From the NCBI RefSeq assembly GCF_000307265.1, contig NZ_DF158896.1, positions 93,188 through 149,156 on the forward strand: DNA of 55,969 nucleotides. The letters run 5' to 3'. The notes below the pieces were generated by a model, which was given only the letters and a program-made list of their open reading frames with translations, had not been told where the DNA came from and did not search any database. The DNA is from Oscillibacter ruminantium GH1. Its GTDB lineage: Bacteria; Bacillota; Clostridia; Oscillospirales; Oscillospiraceae. The translations under genes and the position numbers were made by a program. This document shows, piece after piece, positions 32,969-41,012 of this stretch (positions within the stretch are counted from its first letter, which is position 1; every line of letters starts with the position of its first letter).

Positions 32969-33190
32969 GGAGAGGGGAGGAAACGCTGCAATTTTACGAA
33001 TGCGTGGAGGGCGGATAAGTGCTACATCCGACTCGCCAACCTTACAAAATCGCCGCTGACCATGGTGGATGAAGGGTGTATTGCTTTTTCTTCTGCTGTG
33101 GAGCCCTATCTGCGTATCCTCTTGCTGGAGATGTGGAGATTTAAATTATACTACCAAAACATTGTGGTTGGCAGGCGGGGCAACGGCTGA
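32969..33190 (+). pseudogene. Possible decayed coding segment
   Basis: A frame open for 73 codons without a convincing start or ribosome site. The stretch from about 33014 reads as plausible protein (DKCYIRLANLTKSPLTMVDE, then SSAVEPYLRILLLEMW). I do not recognise it. It may be a remnant left of the glycan operon; apart from the promoter at 33305, the rest of 32894-33490 shows nothing else. Confidence 0.22.
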
Positions 33191-33304
33191 GAATCAATTC
33201 AACAAAAGCGAGAAGGTGTATAAGAGATATTTGATGGGGTGAAGAATAGATTATCAGATAAAACCATAGTCAGTTGCTGTGATTTGGGGTTTATGATCAG
33301 CTGC

Positions 33305-33333
33305 TTTACATTGAAAGGGACTTGTTGTATAAT
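33305..33333 (+). promoter_or_regulatory. Promoter of the surface-glycan operon
   Basis: TTTACA (33305-33310), 17-base spacer, perfect TATAAT (33328-33333). Transcription would begin near 33340 and leave a 150-base AT-rich leader before gmhA. This is the only strong promoter I see for the 22-kb gene block to its right. Confidence 0.85.
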
Positions 33334-33490
33334 AAAATCAATTTATGTATTTACAATTGTATGCTATTTGGTCGTGATAAATAAGTTCAATTCATGTGAG
33401 CTGTTCTATACATTCGATTTCGGATTACCTGATATTTTTGTCTGCAGGGCTTTACAGGCCGGAGTTTATTATTTGAGAAAGAGAGCTTTT

Positions 33491-34150
33491 ATGAAAAAGA
33501 AAGAGTATTCTACCGAAGAAATATTTGACAATTTATTTCTCCGTTACCCTGTGCTTAATGTGTGTCGCCGTGATATTCAGGGTGCATATGACCACATGGC
33601 GGAAAGCTATCGCAGGGGCGGAAAGCTGCTGGTCGCGGGCAATGGCGGCAGCGCTGCCGATAGCGAGCATATTGTGGGAGAGCTGATGAAGTCGTTTCTA
33701 TTCAACCGCAGGATCGACCCTTCTTTTGAAACAGAACTTCATAGACTATTTGGGGCGGACGGGCAGTCGTTGGCGGATAAGATGGAGGGGGCACTTGCTG
33801 CCATCCCTCTAACGTCTATGCCGGCGCTGTCCTCTGCCTTTTCTAACGATGTGGATGCCGCGGTTGGATTTGCTCAAATGTTGAATGGGTACGGAAGTAA
33901 GGACGATGTGTTTTTGGGTATCACCACCTCGGGCAATTCTCAAAATATTTTATATGCGCTCATGGCTGCCAAGGCCAAGGGGATCTTCACCGTGGTCCTG
34001 ACGGGGGAAGGGGGCGGTAAGGCAAAGGCGCTTTGCGATGTGTGCATCTGCGTTCCTAGTTCCCAGACCTTTGCCATTCAGGAATACCATCTCCCCATTT
34101 ACCACGCCATGTGCGCCATGTTGGAAGCAGATTTTTTTGAAGAAAAGTGA
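33491..34150 (+). CDS. gmhA: Sedoheptulose-7-phosphate isomerase
   Basis: A 219-residue SIS-domain protein: VAGNGGSAADSEHIVGELMK and GITTSGNSQNILYA are the sugar-phosphate loops of GmhA. It converts sedoheptulose-7-phosphate to heptose-7-phosphate, the first step to ADP-heptose. It is somewhat longer than the usual 190-200 residues because of a segment around residues 75-110. ATG 33491 starts the family N-terminus; the upstream open frame to 33239 overlaps the promoter and is not coding. Confidence 0.92.
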   Translation: MKKKEYSTEEIFDNLFLRYPVLNVCRRDIQGAYDHMAESYRRGGKLLVAGNGGSAADSEHIVGELMKSFLFNRRIDPSFETELHRLFGADGQSLADKMEGALAAIPLTSMPALSSAFSNDVDAAVGFAQMLNGYGSKDDVFLGITTSGNSQNILYALMAAKAKGIFTVVLTGEGGGKAKALCDVCICVPSSQTFAIQEYHLPIYHAMCAMLEADFFEEK

Positions 34151-34163
34151 GTGAGAACAGGAA

Positions 34164-35639
34164 ATGACCATACGAATTGAAGAACGGCTTGCCCAGTTTG
34201 ACCGCCTGACGGTGCTGGTGGCAGGCGACTTTATGATCGACCAGTATCTCAGCGGCACCAGTACGCGGATATCGCCGGAGGCGCCGGTGCCGGTGGTGCA
34301 CATCAAAAAAACCTTTTTCCGGCTGGGCGGCGCCGGCAACGTGGTGCGCAATCTGGCGGCGTTGGGTGCAAAGCTCCGTGTCGTGCTGGAGGTGGGGGAC
34401 GATGCCAACGGCGCGATGCTTATAGGAGAACTGGCGCAACTGGGGGCGGATCTGACCTACGCCCGGCAGACGCCGCAGGTGTGTACCAGCGTCAAAACGC
34501 GGGTGCTGGCGCAAAACCAGCAGTTGCTTCGCTTTGACGAAGAGGATATCCGTCCGGTTTCATCTGAGTGGGTCGAAGCCCTACGTCTGCAAGCGGATTC
34601 GTTGTTTTCAGGCATAGATATGGTGCTGTTGTCGGACTACGGAAAAGGAGCGCTCACCTCGGAGATGACGGCTTTTTTGATTAACGAAGCAACCAGCCGG
34701 GGGATCGGCGTAACGGTGGACCCTAAGGGCACAGACTATTCCAAATATGCCGGGGCAACGGTCTGTACGCCCAACCTCAAGGAACTGATCGAGGCGGTGG
34801 GCGCGGATCGTCTGGAGACGGAGGACGCTATCTATCAGGCGGCGGAGACGCTCTGCCGGCAAAACAACATCGAATATATGCTCACGACCCGCTCGGAAAA
34901 GGGCATGTCCCTGCAGCGTAAGGGCGCGGCGCAAAAGCAGGATTTTCCGGTGGTCTCCAAGGAGGTCATTGACGTGACTGGCGCGGGGGATACTGTGATT
35001 GCTGCCTTTACCCTGTGCTATGGCGCAGGCTTCCCGCTAGAGCTGTGTTGCAAGCTGGCCAACGTGGCGGCGTCCATCGTGGTGTCCAAGACCGGTGCAG
35101 CAACCGCCACCCGCGAAGAGATTTGCGCCGTGCTGGAGGACATGGGGCACGAGCGCTGCAAAATACGGACTGCGGATGCACTGCGCACCGTGGTGAAGCA
35201 GCTGCATGAAGCAGGCAAACGGGTGGTGTTCACCAACGGCTGCTTTGATTTGGTGCACGCCGGACACATTTCCTCATTCCGTCAAGCGAAGGCGTTTGGC
35301 GATGTGCTGATCGTAGGCGTCAACAGCGACGACTCCATTCGCCGGATTAAGGGTCCCCGGCGGCCCATCGTGGGGCAGCAGGCCCGGCTGGCGCTGCTGG
35401 AGGCGCTGGATATGGTGGATTATCTGGTGCTGTTTGACGAGGACACGCCCCAAACGCTTATCGAGCAGCTCTGTCCCGATGTGATGGTCAAGGGCAAGGA
35501 CTGGGAGGGCAAGAGCGTGGCCGGGGGCGAGTTCGTTCGCGCACACGGCGGCCGCGTGGAATTTATTGAGCTGGAGCAGGGACTGTCCACCACGCAGATC
35601 ATTGAACAGGTGTTGCGCGCCTATGGAGAGAGCATATGA
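34164..35639 (+). CDS. hldE: Bifunctional heptose kinase / adenylyltransferase
   Basis: A 491-residue fusion. Residues 1-315 are a PfkB-type kinase (VLVAGDFMIDQYLSGTSTRI, VDVTGAGDTVIAAF seen as IDVTGAGDTVIAAF) that phosphorylates heptose-7-phosphate at C1; residues 350-491 are a nucleotidyltransferase with FTNGCFDLVHAGHIS (HxGH) that adds AMP to heptose-1-phosphate. Both active sites look complete. The stop overlaps the gmhB start by four bases (ATGA). Confidence 0.94.
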   Translation: MTIRIEERLAQFDRLTVLVAGDFMIDQYLSGTSTRISPEAPVPVVHIKKTFFRLGGAGNVVRNLAALGAKLRVVLEVGDDANGAMLIGELAQLGADLTYARQTPQVCTSVKTRVLAQNQQLLRFDEEDIRPVSSEWVEALRLQADSLFSGIDMVLLSDYGKGALTSEMTAFLINEATSRGIGVTVDPKGTDYSKYAGATVCTPNLKELIEAVGADRLETEDAIYQAAETLCRQNNIEYMLTTRSEKGMSLQRKGAAQKQDFPVVSKEVIDVTGAGDTVIAAFTLCYGAGFPLELCCKLANVAASIVVSKTGAATATREEICAVLEDMGHERCKIRTADALRTVVKQLHEAGKRVVFTNGCFDLVHAGHISSFRQAKAFGDVLIVGVNSDDSIRRIKGPRRPIVGQQARLALLEALDMVDYLVLFDEDTPQTLIEQLCPDVMVKGKDWEGKSVAGGEFVRAHGGRVEFIELEQGLSTTQIIEQVLRAYGESI

Positions 35640-36202
35640 GCCGACGAAAAGCAGTGTTTCTCGATAGGGACGGAACCCTGATTGTGGAGCGGAACTATTT
35701 GGGCGACCCAGCGGGGGTTGCGCTACTGGAGGGCGTTCCGCAGGCGTTGAAACAGCTGTCCGACGCAGGCTTCCTGCTGGTGATGGTTACAAACCAGTCG
35801 GGAGTGGCGCGAGGCTTTTTCACCATGGACGATGTGGCACGGGTCAACGGGCGGGTGGAGAAGCTGCTGGAGCGGGAAGGCGTTCGCCTGGACGCGGTGT
35901 ATGTCTGCCCGCACCATGAGCAGGGGATCGTGCCGGAATATGCGGTTTCCTGCGTCTGCCGCAAGCCCAAGCCGGGCATGGCACTGGCAGCGGCAAAAGA
36001 CTGGAATTTGGATCTGTCCGCAAGCTATATGATTGGGGACAAGCCTGCCGACGTCAGCTTTGGCAGAAATTTCGGCGCACGGGAAAGCTATCTGGTACGC
36101 ACGGGCCACGGCACCGAGGCAGATGCTGGAGACTACGTGGCGGTTGCTGGGTTGACCGAGGCGGCAGCAGATATTTTGAGAAAAGATAGGGAGAACCCAT
36201 GA
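35636..36202 (+). CDS. gmhB: Heptose 1,7-bisphosphate 7-phosphatase
   Basis: A 188-residue HAD phosphatase with FLDRDGTLIVE (nucleophile Asp), VTNQSGVARG, the zinc-binding CPHHEQ...CVCRKP loop and MIGDKPADVSFG. It removes the 7-phosphate between the two HldE steps. Coupled by four-base overlaps to hldE and to the ABC permease that follows. Confidence 0.93.
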   Translation: MSRRKAVFLDRDGTLIVERNYLGDPAGVALLEGVPQALKQLSDAGFLLVMVTNQSGVARGFFTMDDVARVNGRVEKLLEREGVRLDAVYVCPHHEQGIVPEYAVSCVCRKPKPGMALAAAKDWNLDLSASYMIGDKPADVSFGRNFGARESYLVRTGHGTEADAGDYVAVAGLTEAAADILRKDRENP

Positions 36203-36975
36203 GCGCATATTTAAAAAAATTTATCCAATACAGGGGCCTTTTGTCTCAGCTGGTCAGCAAGGACATCAAGACAAAATACCGACGCTCAATGCTGGGCTAT
36301 CTGTGGAGCGTTTTAAATCCACTGATGATGATGATGATCCTGACGGTGGTGTTTTCAACCGTTTTTCGAAACGACATTCCTAATTTCCCTGTCTATTTTC
36401 TCACAGGGCAGCTTATTTTTAACGCGTTTTCCGAGGCAACCAATACAGCCATGTCCTCGGTCATCAGCAATTCTGCGTTGATCAAAAAGGTGTATTTCCC
36501 GAAATATATTTTGCCCGTCTCCAAGGCTGGCGCCGCCTTCGTCAATTTTGTGCTCTCCCTGATCGCGCTGGTGGTGGTATTGGCCCTCACCAAAACCTCA
36601 ATTAGCTGGGCAATTCTGCTGTTGCCGCTACCGTTGCTGTATTTGTTGCTGATTTCCACCGGCGTGGGCCTTTTTTTGTCCGCGCTGGCGGTGCGGTTCC
36701 GGGATATTGTGCATCTGTACGGCGTAGTGCTTACTGCGCTGATGTACTTGACTCCGATTTTCTACCCAATCACGATTTTGCCGGACGCAGCCAGACAGAT
36801 CGTCAGCTTTAATCCGATTTTCCATATTCTTGAGATGTTCCGCTGCGTGGTGATGTATAGAACTGTGCCAAGTTTAAAAGCGAATCTAGTGTGTATGGGG
36901 TTTTCCATCATTGCATTGTGTGTTGGGATGCTGACGTTTAAGAAAAATCAGGATCAGTTTATCCTGTATCTATAA
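36199..36975 (+). CDS. ABC-2 polysaccharide exporter permease (Wzm/TagG type)
   Basis: A 258-residue protein with six hydrophobic segments and the family N-terminus LVSKDIKTKYRRSMLGYLWSV. It forms the membrane channel for a lipid-linked polysaccharide with the ATPase encoded 12 bases downstream. Four-base overlap with gmhB links export to heptose synthesis. Confidence 0.92.
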   Translation: MSAYLKKFIQYRGLLSQLVSKDIKTKYRRSMLGYLWSVLNPLMMMMILTVVFSTVFRNDIPNFPVYFLTGQLIFNAFSEATNTAMSSVISNSALIKKVYFPKYILPVSKAGAAFVNFVLSLIALVVVLALTKTSISWAILLLPLPLLYLLLISTGVGLFLSALAVRFRDIVHLYGVVLTALMYLTPIFYPITILPDAARQIVSFNPIFHILEMFRCVVMYRTVPSLKANLVCMGFSIIALCVGMLTFKKNQDQFILYL

Positions 36976-36987
36976 GGAAGTGAACCG

Positions 36988-37719
36988 ATGGAAAGTACAG
37001 CCCTCTCAGTCGATGGCGTGACGATGCAGTTTAATCTCGCCAAGGAGAATGTAGATAATCTCAAGGAATATGTGATTCGCAAAATTAAGCGCCAACTGAA
37101 CTATGAGAAATTTTGCGCCTTGCGAGATATATCCTTTACGCTGGAAAAGGGAGACTCGCTGGCAATCATTGGGAAGAACGGCAGCGGTAAAAGCACACTG
37201 CTGAAGGTGATCTCTGGTATTATTCGGCCCACGGCGGGGTCAGTGACCGTGAACGGCAGCATCGCGCCTCTGATTGAGTTGGGCGCGGGATTTGACCAGG
37301 ATTTGACTGCGCGTGAGAACGTGTTTTTAAACGGCGCAGTGCTGGGGTACGACAAGAAGTTCATGCGGGAAAAATATGACGAGATCATTGATTTTGCAGA
37401 GCTGTGGGATTTTGTGGATGTGCCTGTTAAAAATTTTTCCACCGGCATGGCCGCCCGGCTGGGTTTTTCCATCGCGACTATTATTACACCTGAAATTTTG
37501 ATCGTGGATGAAATTCTCGCGGTGGGCGACCACGATTTTCAAGTTAAATGCGAAAACAAGATGAGCGAGATGCTCTCTCGCGGGGCCACTCTGCTGTTCG
37601 TTTCGCATTCCGAGGAAAAAGTGAAACAGCTGTGCCGCAGAGCGCTATGGCTGGATCACGGAAGGGCGCGGATGCTGGGGTCGGCCGACGAGGTCTGCGA
37701 CGCTTATTTACAGGCATAA
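36988..37719 (+). CDS. ABC polysaccharide exporter ATPase (Wzt/TagH type)
   Basis: A 243-residue ATPase: Walker A GKNGSGKST, the family's ELGAGFDQDLTARENVFLNG, the variant signature FSTGMAARLGFSIAT, Walker B ILIVDEILAVGD and the switch SHSEEKV. It ends after the nucleotide-binding domain, so it lacks the C-terminal carbohydrate-binding domain of Wzt proteins that sense a capped chain end; export should not depend on such a cap. Confidence 0.92.
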   Translation: MESTALSVDGVTMQFNLAKENVDNLKEYVIRKIKRQLNYEKFCALRDISFTLEKGDSLAIIGKNGSGKSTLLKVISGIIRPTAGSVTVNGSIAPLIELGAGFDQDLTARENVFLNGAVLGYDKKFMREKYDEIIDFAELWDFVDVPVKNFSTGMAARLGFSIATIITPEILIVDEILAVGDHDFQVKCENKMSEMLSRGATLLFVSHSEEKVKQLCRRALWLDHGRARMLGSADEVCDAYLQA

Positions 37720-37783
37720 ATGCAGGCGGCAGCCTCCGGGCGGAGGGCTGCCCGCGCTGTGACAAATGGAAAGGTGAGAAACT

Positions 37784-38752
37784 ATGAGTATTATCGTAAC
37801 AGGCGGCGCAGGCTTTATTGGGAGCTGTATTGTTCGTATGCTGAACGATATGGGCCGAGAGGACATCATCATTGTTGACAACATTGCCAGCACCGAGAAA
37901 TGGAGAAATCTGCGCAACAAGAAGTATCTGCAATACTATAACCGTTCGGATTTTCTGGCGGAGCTGGCTAAACTGGCAGGCGATGTGCAGTATGTGATCC
38001 ACATGGGCGCGTGCAGTTCCACCACAGAGCTGGATTTTGACTATCTCAATCGGAACAACTTTAACTACACGAAAACGCTCTGGAACTTTTGCGCGCAGAA
38101 TCATGCCGGATTTATCTATGCCAGCAGCGCCGCGACCTATGGCGGCGGCGAGTTCGGCTTTGACGACAGGGACGATATCCGCCGTCTGATGCCCCTGAAC
38201 GGCTATGGCTATTCCAAGCAGATGTTTGACCTGTGGGCGCAAAAGCAGACGTGTGCGCCGCCCCAGCATGTAGGGTTCAAGTTCTTTAATGTTTACGGCC
38301 CCAATGAATACTTTAAGGGGAGCATGGCTAGCGTGATCTTGCATGGATTCTGCTCTGTACAGGAGACCGGAAAGATTAAGCTGTTCAAATCCTATCGGCA
38401 GGGCTATGAAGATGGCGGCCAAACCCGGGACTTTGTATATGTCAAGGATATTTGCAAGGTGATTCGCTTCATGATGGAAAACCCGCAGGTCAGCGGTTTG
38501 TTTAATCTGGGTACCGGCAAGGCACGGACATTCCACGATCTGGGCTGCGCCGTGTTCCGTGCGCTGGAGCAGGAGCCGAATATTGAGTTTGTAGAAATGC
38601 CGGAGAGCCTGCGGCCCAAATATCAGTATTTTACCGAGGCCACCATGGACAAGCTGGCTGCAGAGGGCTATCGCGAGCCTTTTTACTCGCTGGAGGACGG
38701 CGTGAAGGACTACGTGCAGAACTATCTGGCAAAGGACTTTTTGATTTATTGA
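37784..38752 (+). CDS. hldD: ADP-heptose 6-epimerase
   Basis: A 322-residue extended short-chain dehydrogenase: NADP site [34 protein letters not shown] (Tyr/Lys pair), and FNVYGPNEYFKGSMASV typical of HldD. It turns ADP-D-glycero-D-manno-heptose into the L-glycero form and so completes a full ADP-heptose pathway in this operon. Confidence 0.92.
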   Translation: MSIIVTGGAGFIGSCIVRMLNDMGREDIIIVDNIASTEKWRNLRNKKYLQYYNRSDFLAELAKLAGDVQYVIHMGACSSTTELDFDYLNRNNFNYTKTLWNFCAQNHAGFIYASSAATYGGGEFGFDDRDDIRRLMPLNGYGYSKQMFDLWAQKQTCAPPQHVGFKFFNVYGPNEYFKGSMASVILHGFCSVQETGKIKLFKSYRQGYEDGGQTRDFVYVKDICKVIRFMMENPQVSGLFNLGTGKARTFHDLGCAVFRALEQEPNIEFVEMPESLRPKYQYFTEATMDKLAAEGYREPFYSLEDGVKDYVQNYLAKDFLIY

Positions 38753-38793
38753 TTCAATCATGGGCTGGCAAAAGACAGATATAGGAGATGCAT

Positions 38794-39024
38794 ATGGGCG
38801 AAAAGATCAAGGTTCTGACACAGATTAAACTTGGAGAGACGGTGCTGGATGTGGAATTGAACCACGGCACCGATTCCAGCGGGTACAGGGAGATCCATAT
38901 CCAGAATCAGAAGCTACGTCTGGCAATGCCGGAAACGGAATTTTTACAGCTTGCCACAAGCGTTTTGCTGGCAAAACGGCAGTTGGAGCTCTTAAAAAAC
39001 AAGCGGTATGGCGGGCAAGAATGA
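38794..39024 (+). CDS. Small unknown protein with module shared with the 39.7-kb gene
   Basis: A 76-residue soluble protein. I do not recognise the family. Its centre (EIHIQNQKLRLAMPETEFLQ then LATSVLLA) aligns by eye with residues 32-56 of the 267-residue protein encoded at 39693: an [EA]IHI, five residues, RL, then EF and LA. ATG 38794 has GGAG six bases upstream (38788 is too close). Its stop overlaps the next gene by four bases. Confidence 0.7.
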   Translation: MGEKIKVLTQIKLGETVLDVELNHGTDSSGYREIHIQNQKLRLAMPETEFLQLATSVLLAKRQLELLKNKRYGGQE

Positions 39025-39680
39025 TGTATATTGAGCGAACTCTGATCGATGAATTTTTTTCCGGGTTGAACGCCGCAAACATTCAATATGTATTGATTAA
39101 AAATATTGGAGCGGAGCTGCCGGATCGGTTGAAAGATGGAAAGGATATCGACATTCTGGTCCATCCGGATAGCGACCCTGCCTTTGTGCGCGTCATGCAG
39201 GAAATGGACTTTCAACGTGTGCCGCCTCCACTGGGGGTACAGGCTGGATGGAGCTTTGGCTACAAGCTTAGGGAGTATCAGTTTTGGAGCCAACAGGAGA
39301 CGGCACAGCATTTTTACATCGATGCTTTTGAAAAGCTGGCCTGCAAGAGTCTGAGCCCGAAGATGTGGATTCCCATTGATACTTTTGTCAATGACTCTAT
39401 CTGGCGCAATCGGGTGTTTGACAAGAAAAATCAATGGTGGTGTATGGACGAGGAGAATCTCGCCGCATATCTATTGATTCGATGCGTATTTGATAAGCAC
39501 ACTTTTAAAAAAGAATACATTGCGGAAATTGAAAAGCGCGAGGCGCTGTTTCAAGAGGAGGCAGTGATTCGAAAGCTGCAGACGGTGTTTTTTGCGTACA
39601 CGCCGCGCCTTCTGGCGTTGATGCGGGAAAAGAGATATTATGAAATCTTTTCGGATTACCTTGCGTTTGACGAATATTGA
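39021..39680 (+). CDS. Nucleotidyltransferase-fold protein
   Basis: A 219-residue protein. YVLIKNIGAELP and DGKDIDILVHPDS (residues 22-51) resemble the active-site strand of uncharacterised nucleotidyltransferases (the NTP_transf_5-like group seen in capsule clusters), with the two aspartates of DID present. The rest has no motif that I can name. Coupled to the preceding small gene (ATGATG in its stop region). It may add a nucleotide or phosphate-containing group, but no function is shown. Confidence 0.6.
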   Translation: MMYIERTLIDEFFSGLNAANIQYVLIKNIGAELPDRLKDGKDIDILVHPDSDPAFVRVMQEMDFQRVPPPLGVQAGWSFGYKLREYQFWSQQETAQHFYIDAFEKLACKSLSPKMWIPIDTFVNDSIWRNRVFDKKNQWWCMDEENLAAYLLIRCVFDKHTFKKEYIAEIEKREALFQEEAVIRKLQTVFFAYTPRLLALMREKRYYEIFSDYLAFDEY

Positions 39681-39692
39681 TAGGAGGACCCC

Positions 39693-40496
39693 ATGAGTAA
39701 TCCTGGTGTCATAAAGCTTGCATCTCTGGCTGATACCGTGGAGGATTTTCCTTATCGGTTTGAAATTGAAGACAATATAGGAGAGGCCATCCATATCCAT
39801 TATAGAGATTTTCGACTTGATTTGACAATTAAAGAGTTTGTAGCGTTGGCAGGAAGCATGGAGCAGGTCATTGAAGCGCTTGTGCCTGTTGCGGGCTTTT
39901 CCTGCAATCAATTTGACAAGGTCAATTTAGTGGGTCTGGCTCGAATGCTGCCGGATTTGGTAAGGATTGAGGAGGATCGGATTGCACTAAAGGAGTTACT
40001 GGTTGAATCTGCGGACGAAACCGGTCAATCTGTTTGCTGCGGCCTTGAGCGATCTAGAATTGTTGCGGCGCTGCGGGGCAATACTCACGAGAACGATCGT
40101 CGGGAGCAGGTCAATTATTACAATGCGCACGATGTTCGGTGTCAAACCAATGCGGAACGACTGGCGTATAATTTGCAGAAGATCAAAACGCAAGGATACC
40201 CTGATTCGGAGGAGCGCATACTGCTGTTCAACCATTCCAACCTGATTCGAGACGGGGGACACCGGGCAGGTATTTTGTATATGCTGTATGGCGGCGACTA
40301 TCAGGTTCCTGTCCGGCGTCTCTTTTTCAGAGGCGGAATGTATAGCGAGGCGGAGCAATCGAAGCAGGAGAGCCTCCGTCTGGCAGGAGAGCCGTCCTTT
40401 ACAGTCAAAGGAAATGAAATTGAGATTGATATCCATTCACTGCTGAAGGATACCGGATATAGCGGTGTGGCAGCGGTGGTGGAGAGAGAAGTGTAG
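39693..40496 (+). CDS. Unknown protein with N-terminal shared module and ParB-like motif
   Basis: A 267-residue soluble protein. Residues about 32-63 repeat the pattern of the 76-residue protein at 38794. Later, LLFNHSNLIRDGGHRAGILY resembles the DGxHR phosphate/nucleotide motif of ParB/sulfiredoxin-fold proteins, which also occurs in enzymes of polysaccharide clusters. I cannot assign a reaction. Ribosome site AGGAGG; followed one base later by the next start. Confidence 0.6.
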   Translation: MSNPGVIKLASLADTVEDFPYRFEIEDNIGEAIHIHYRDFRLDLTIKEFVALAGSMEQVIEALVPVAGFSCNQFDKVNLVGLARMLPDLVRIEEDRIALKELLVESADETGQSVCCGLERSRIVAALRGNTHENDRREQVNYYNAHDVRCQTNAERLAYNLQKIKTQGYPDSEERILLFNHSNLIRDGGHRAGILYMLYGGDYQVPVRRLFFRGGMYSEAEQSKQESLRLAGEPSFTVKGNEIEIDIHSLLKDTGYSGVAAVVEREV

Positions 40497-40497
40497 T

Positions 40498-40950
40498 ATG
40501 TTTACTGAAAAAATTCGTCAGGCCTTTCGTCAACTCCGCGAATGCAACGAGCAGCTTCAAACGGTTCAGCAGCAGCAGAAGGAATTAATGGATACGCTGT
40601 TGCTGATGCAGGATGCCAATGCGGCGGCCTTCTCGGAGCTGAAGGAAAGAATCATTCATGCTGAAAACAAGATAGACGGCATCACAGACCGCGCGGTGTC
40701 TATTGAGAACAAGATAGACGGCATCACAGACCGCGCGGTGTCTATTGAGAACAAGATAGACGGCGTCACAAATCGCGCGGTGTCTATCGAGAACAAGATA
40801 GACGGCGTCACAAATCGCGCGATATCCATCGAGGGAAGAACCGATGAATTGATTGTTCGTGCAAAATCCATCGAAGGCAAAGAAAATGACATAGCTGAAA
40901 AATGGAAAAAAACAGGAAATGTGCGAATTAAATTGAAGGGCCTGAACTAA
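40498..40950 (+). CDS. Tandem-repeat coiled-coil protein
   Basis: A 150-residue protein. After a basic, Gln-rich helical start (residues 1-55) it has five 14-residue repeats of the form IENKIDGITDRAVS, then a degenerate tail and a basic C-terminus. Hydrophobic residues at steps 4-3-4-3 within each repeat predict a parallel coiled coil. No signal peptide or membrane segment. ATG 40498 follows the previous stop by one base; the longer frame from 40465 overlaps that gene. In this operon it could be a scaffold or chain-length ruler for glycan enzymes; that is speculation. Confidence 0.7.
   Translation: MFTEKIRQAFRQLRECNEQLQTVQQQQKELMDTLLLMQDANAAAFSELKERIIHAENKIDGITDRAVSIENKIDGITDRAVSIENKIDGVTNRAVSIENKIDGVTNRAISIEGRTDELIVRAKSIEGKENDIAEKWKKTGNVRIKLKGLN
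40663..40872 (+). repeat. Five 42-bp tandem repeats in the coiled-coil gene
   Basis: Units start at 40663, 40705, 40747, 40789 and 40831. The first two are almost identical (one base apart), the next two share a GTCACAAAT variant, and the fifth is degenerate. Each unit encodes two heptads, so gain or loss of units keeps the frame and the coil. Confidence 0.92.
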
Positions 40951-41012
40951 GCCACACAGCAGGACCGTGGCACCCGGCAAATAAGAACAAAGCGTATGGT
41001 GGGAGAAAAGAG

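Noticed and set aside
40663..40872. CRISPR array
   Set aside because: The 42-bp units are contiguous, in frame and coding, without spacers.
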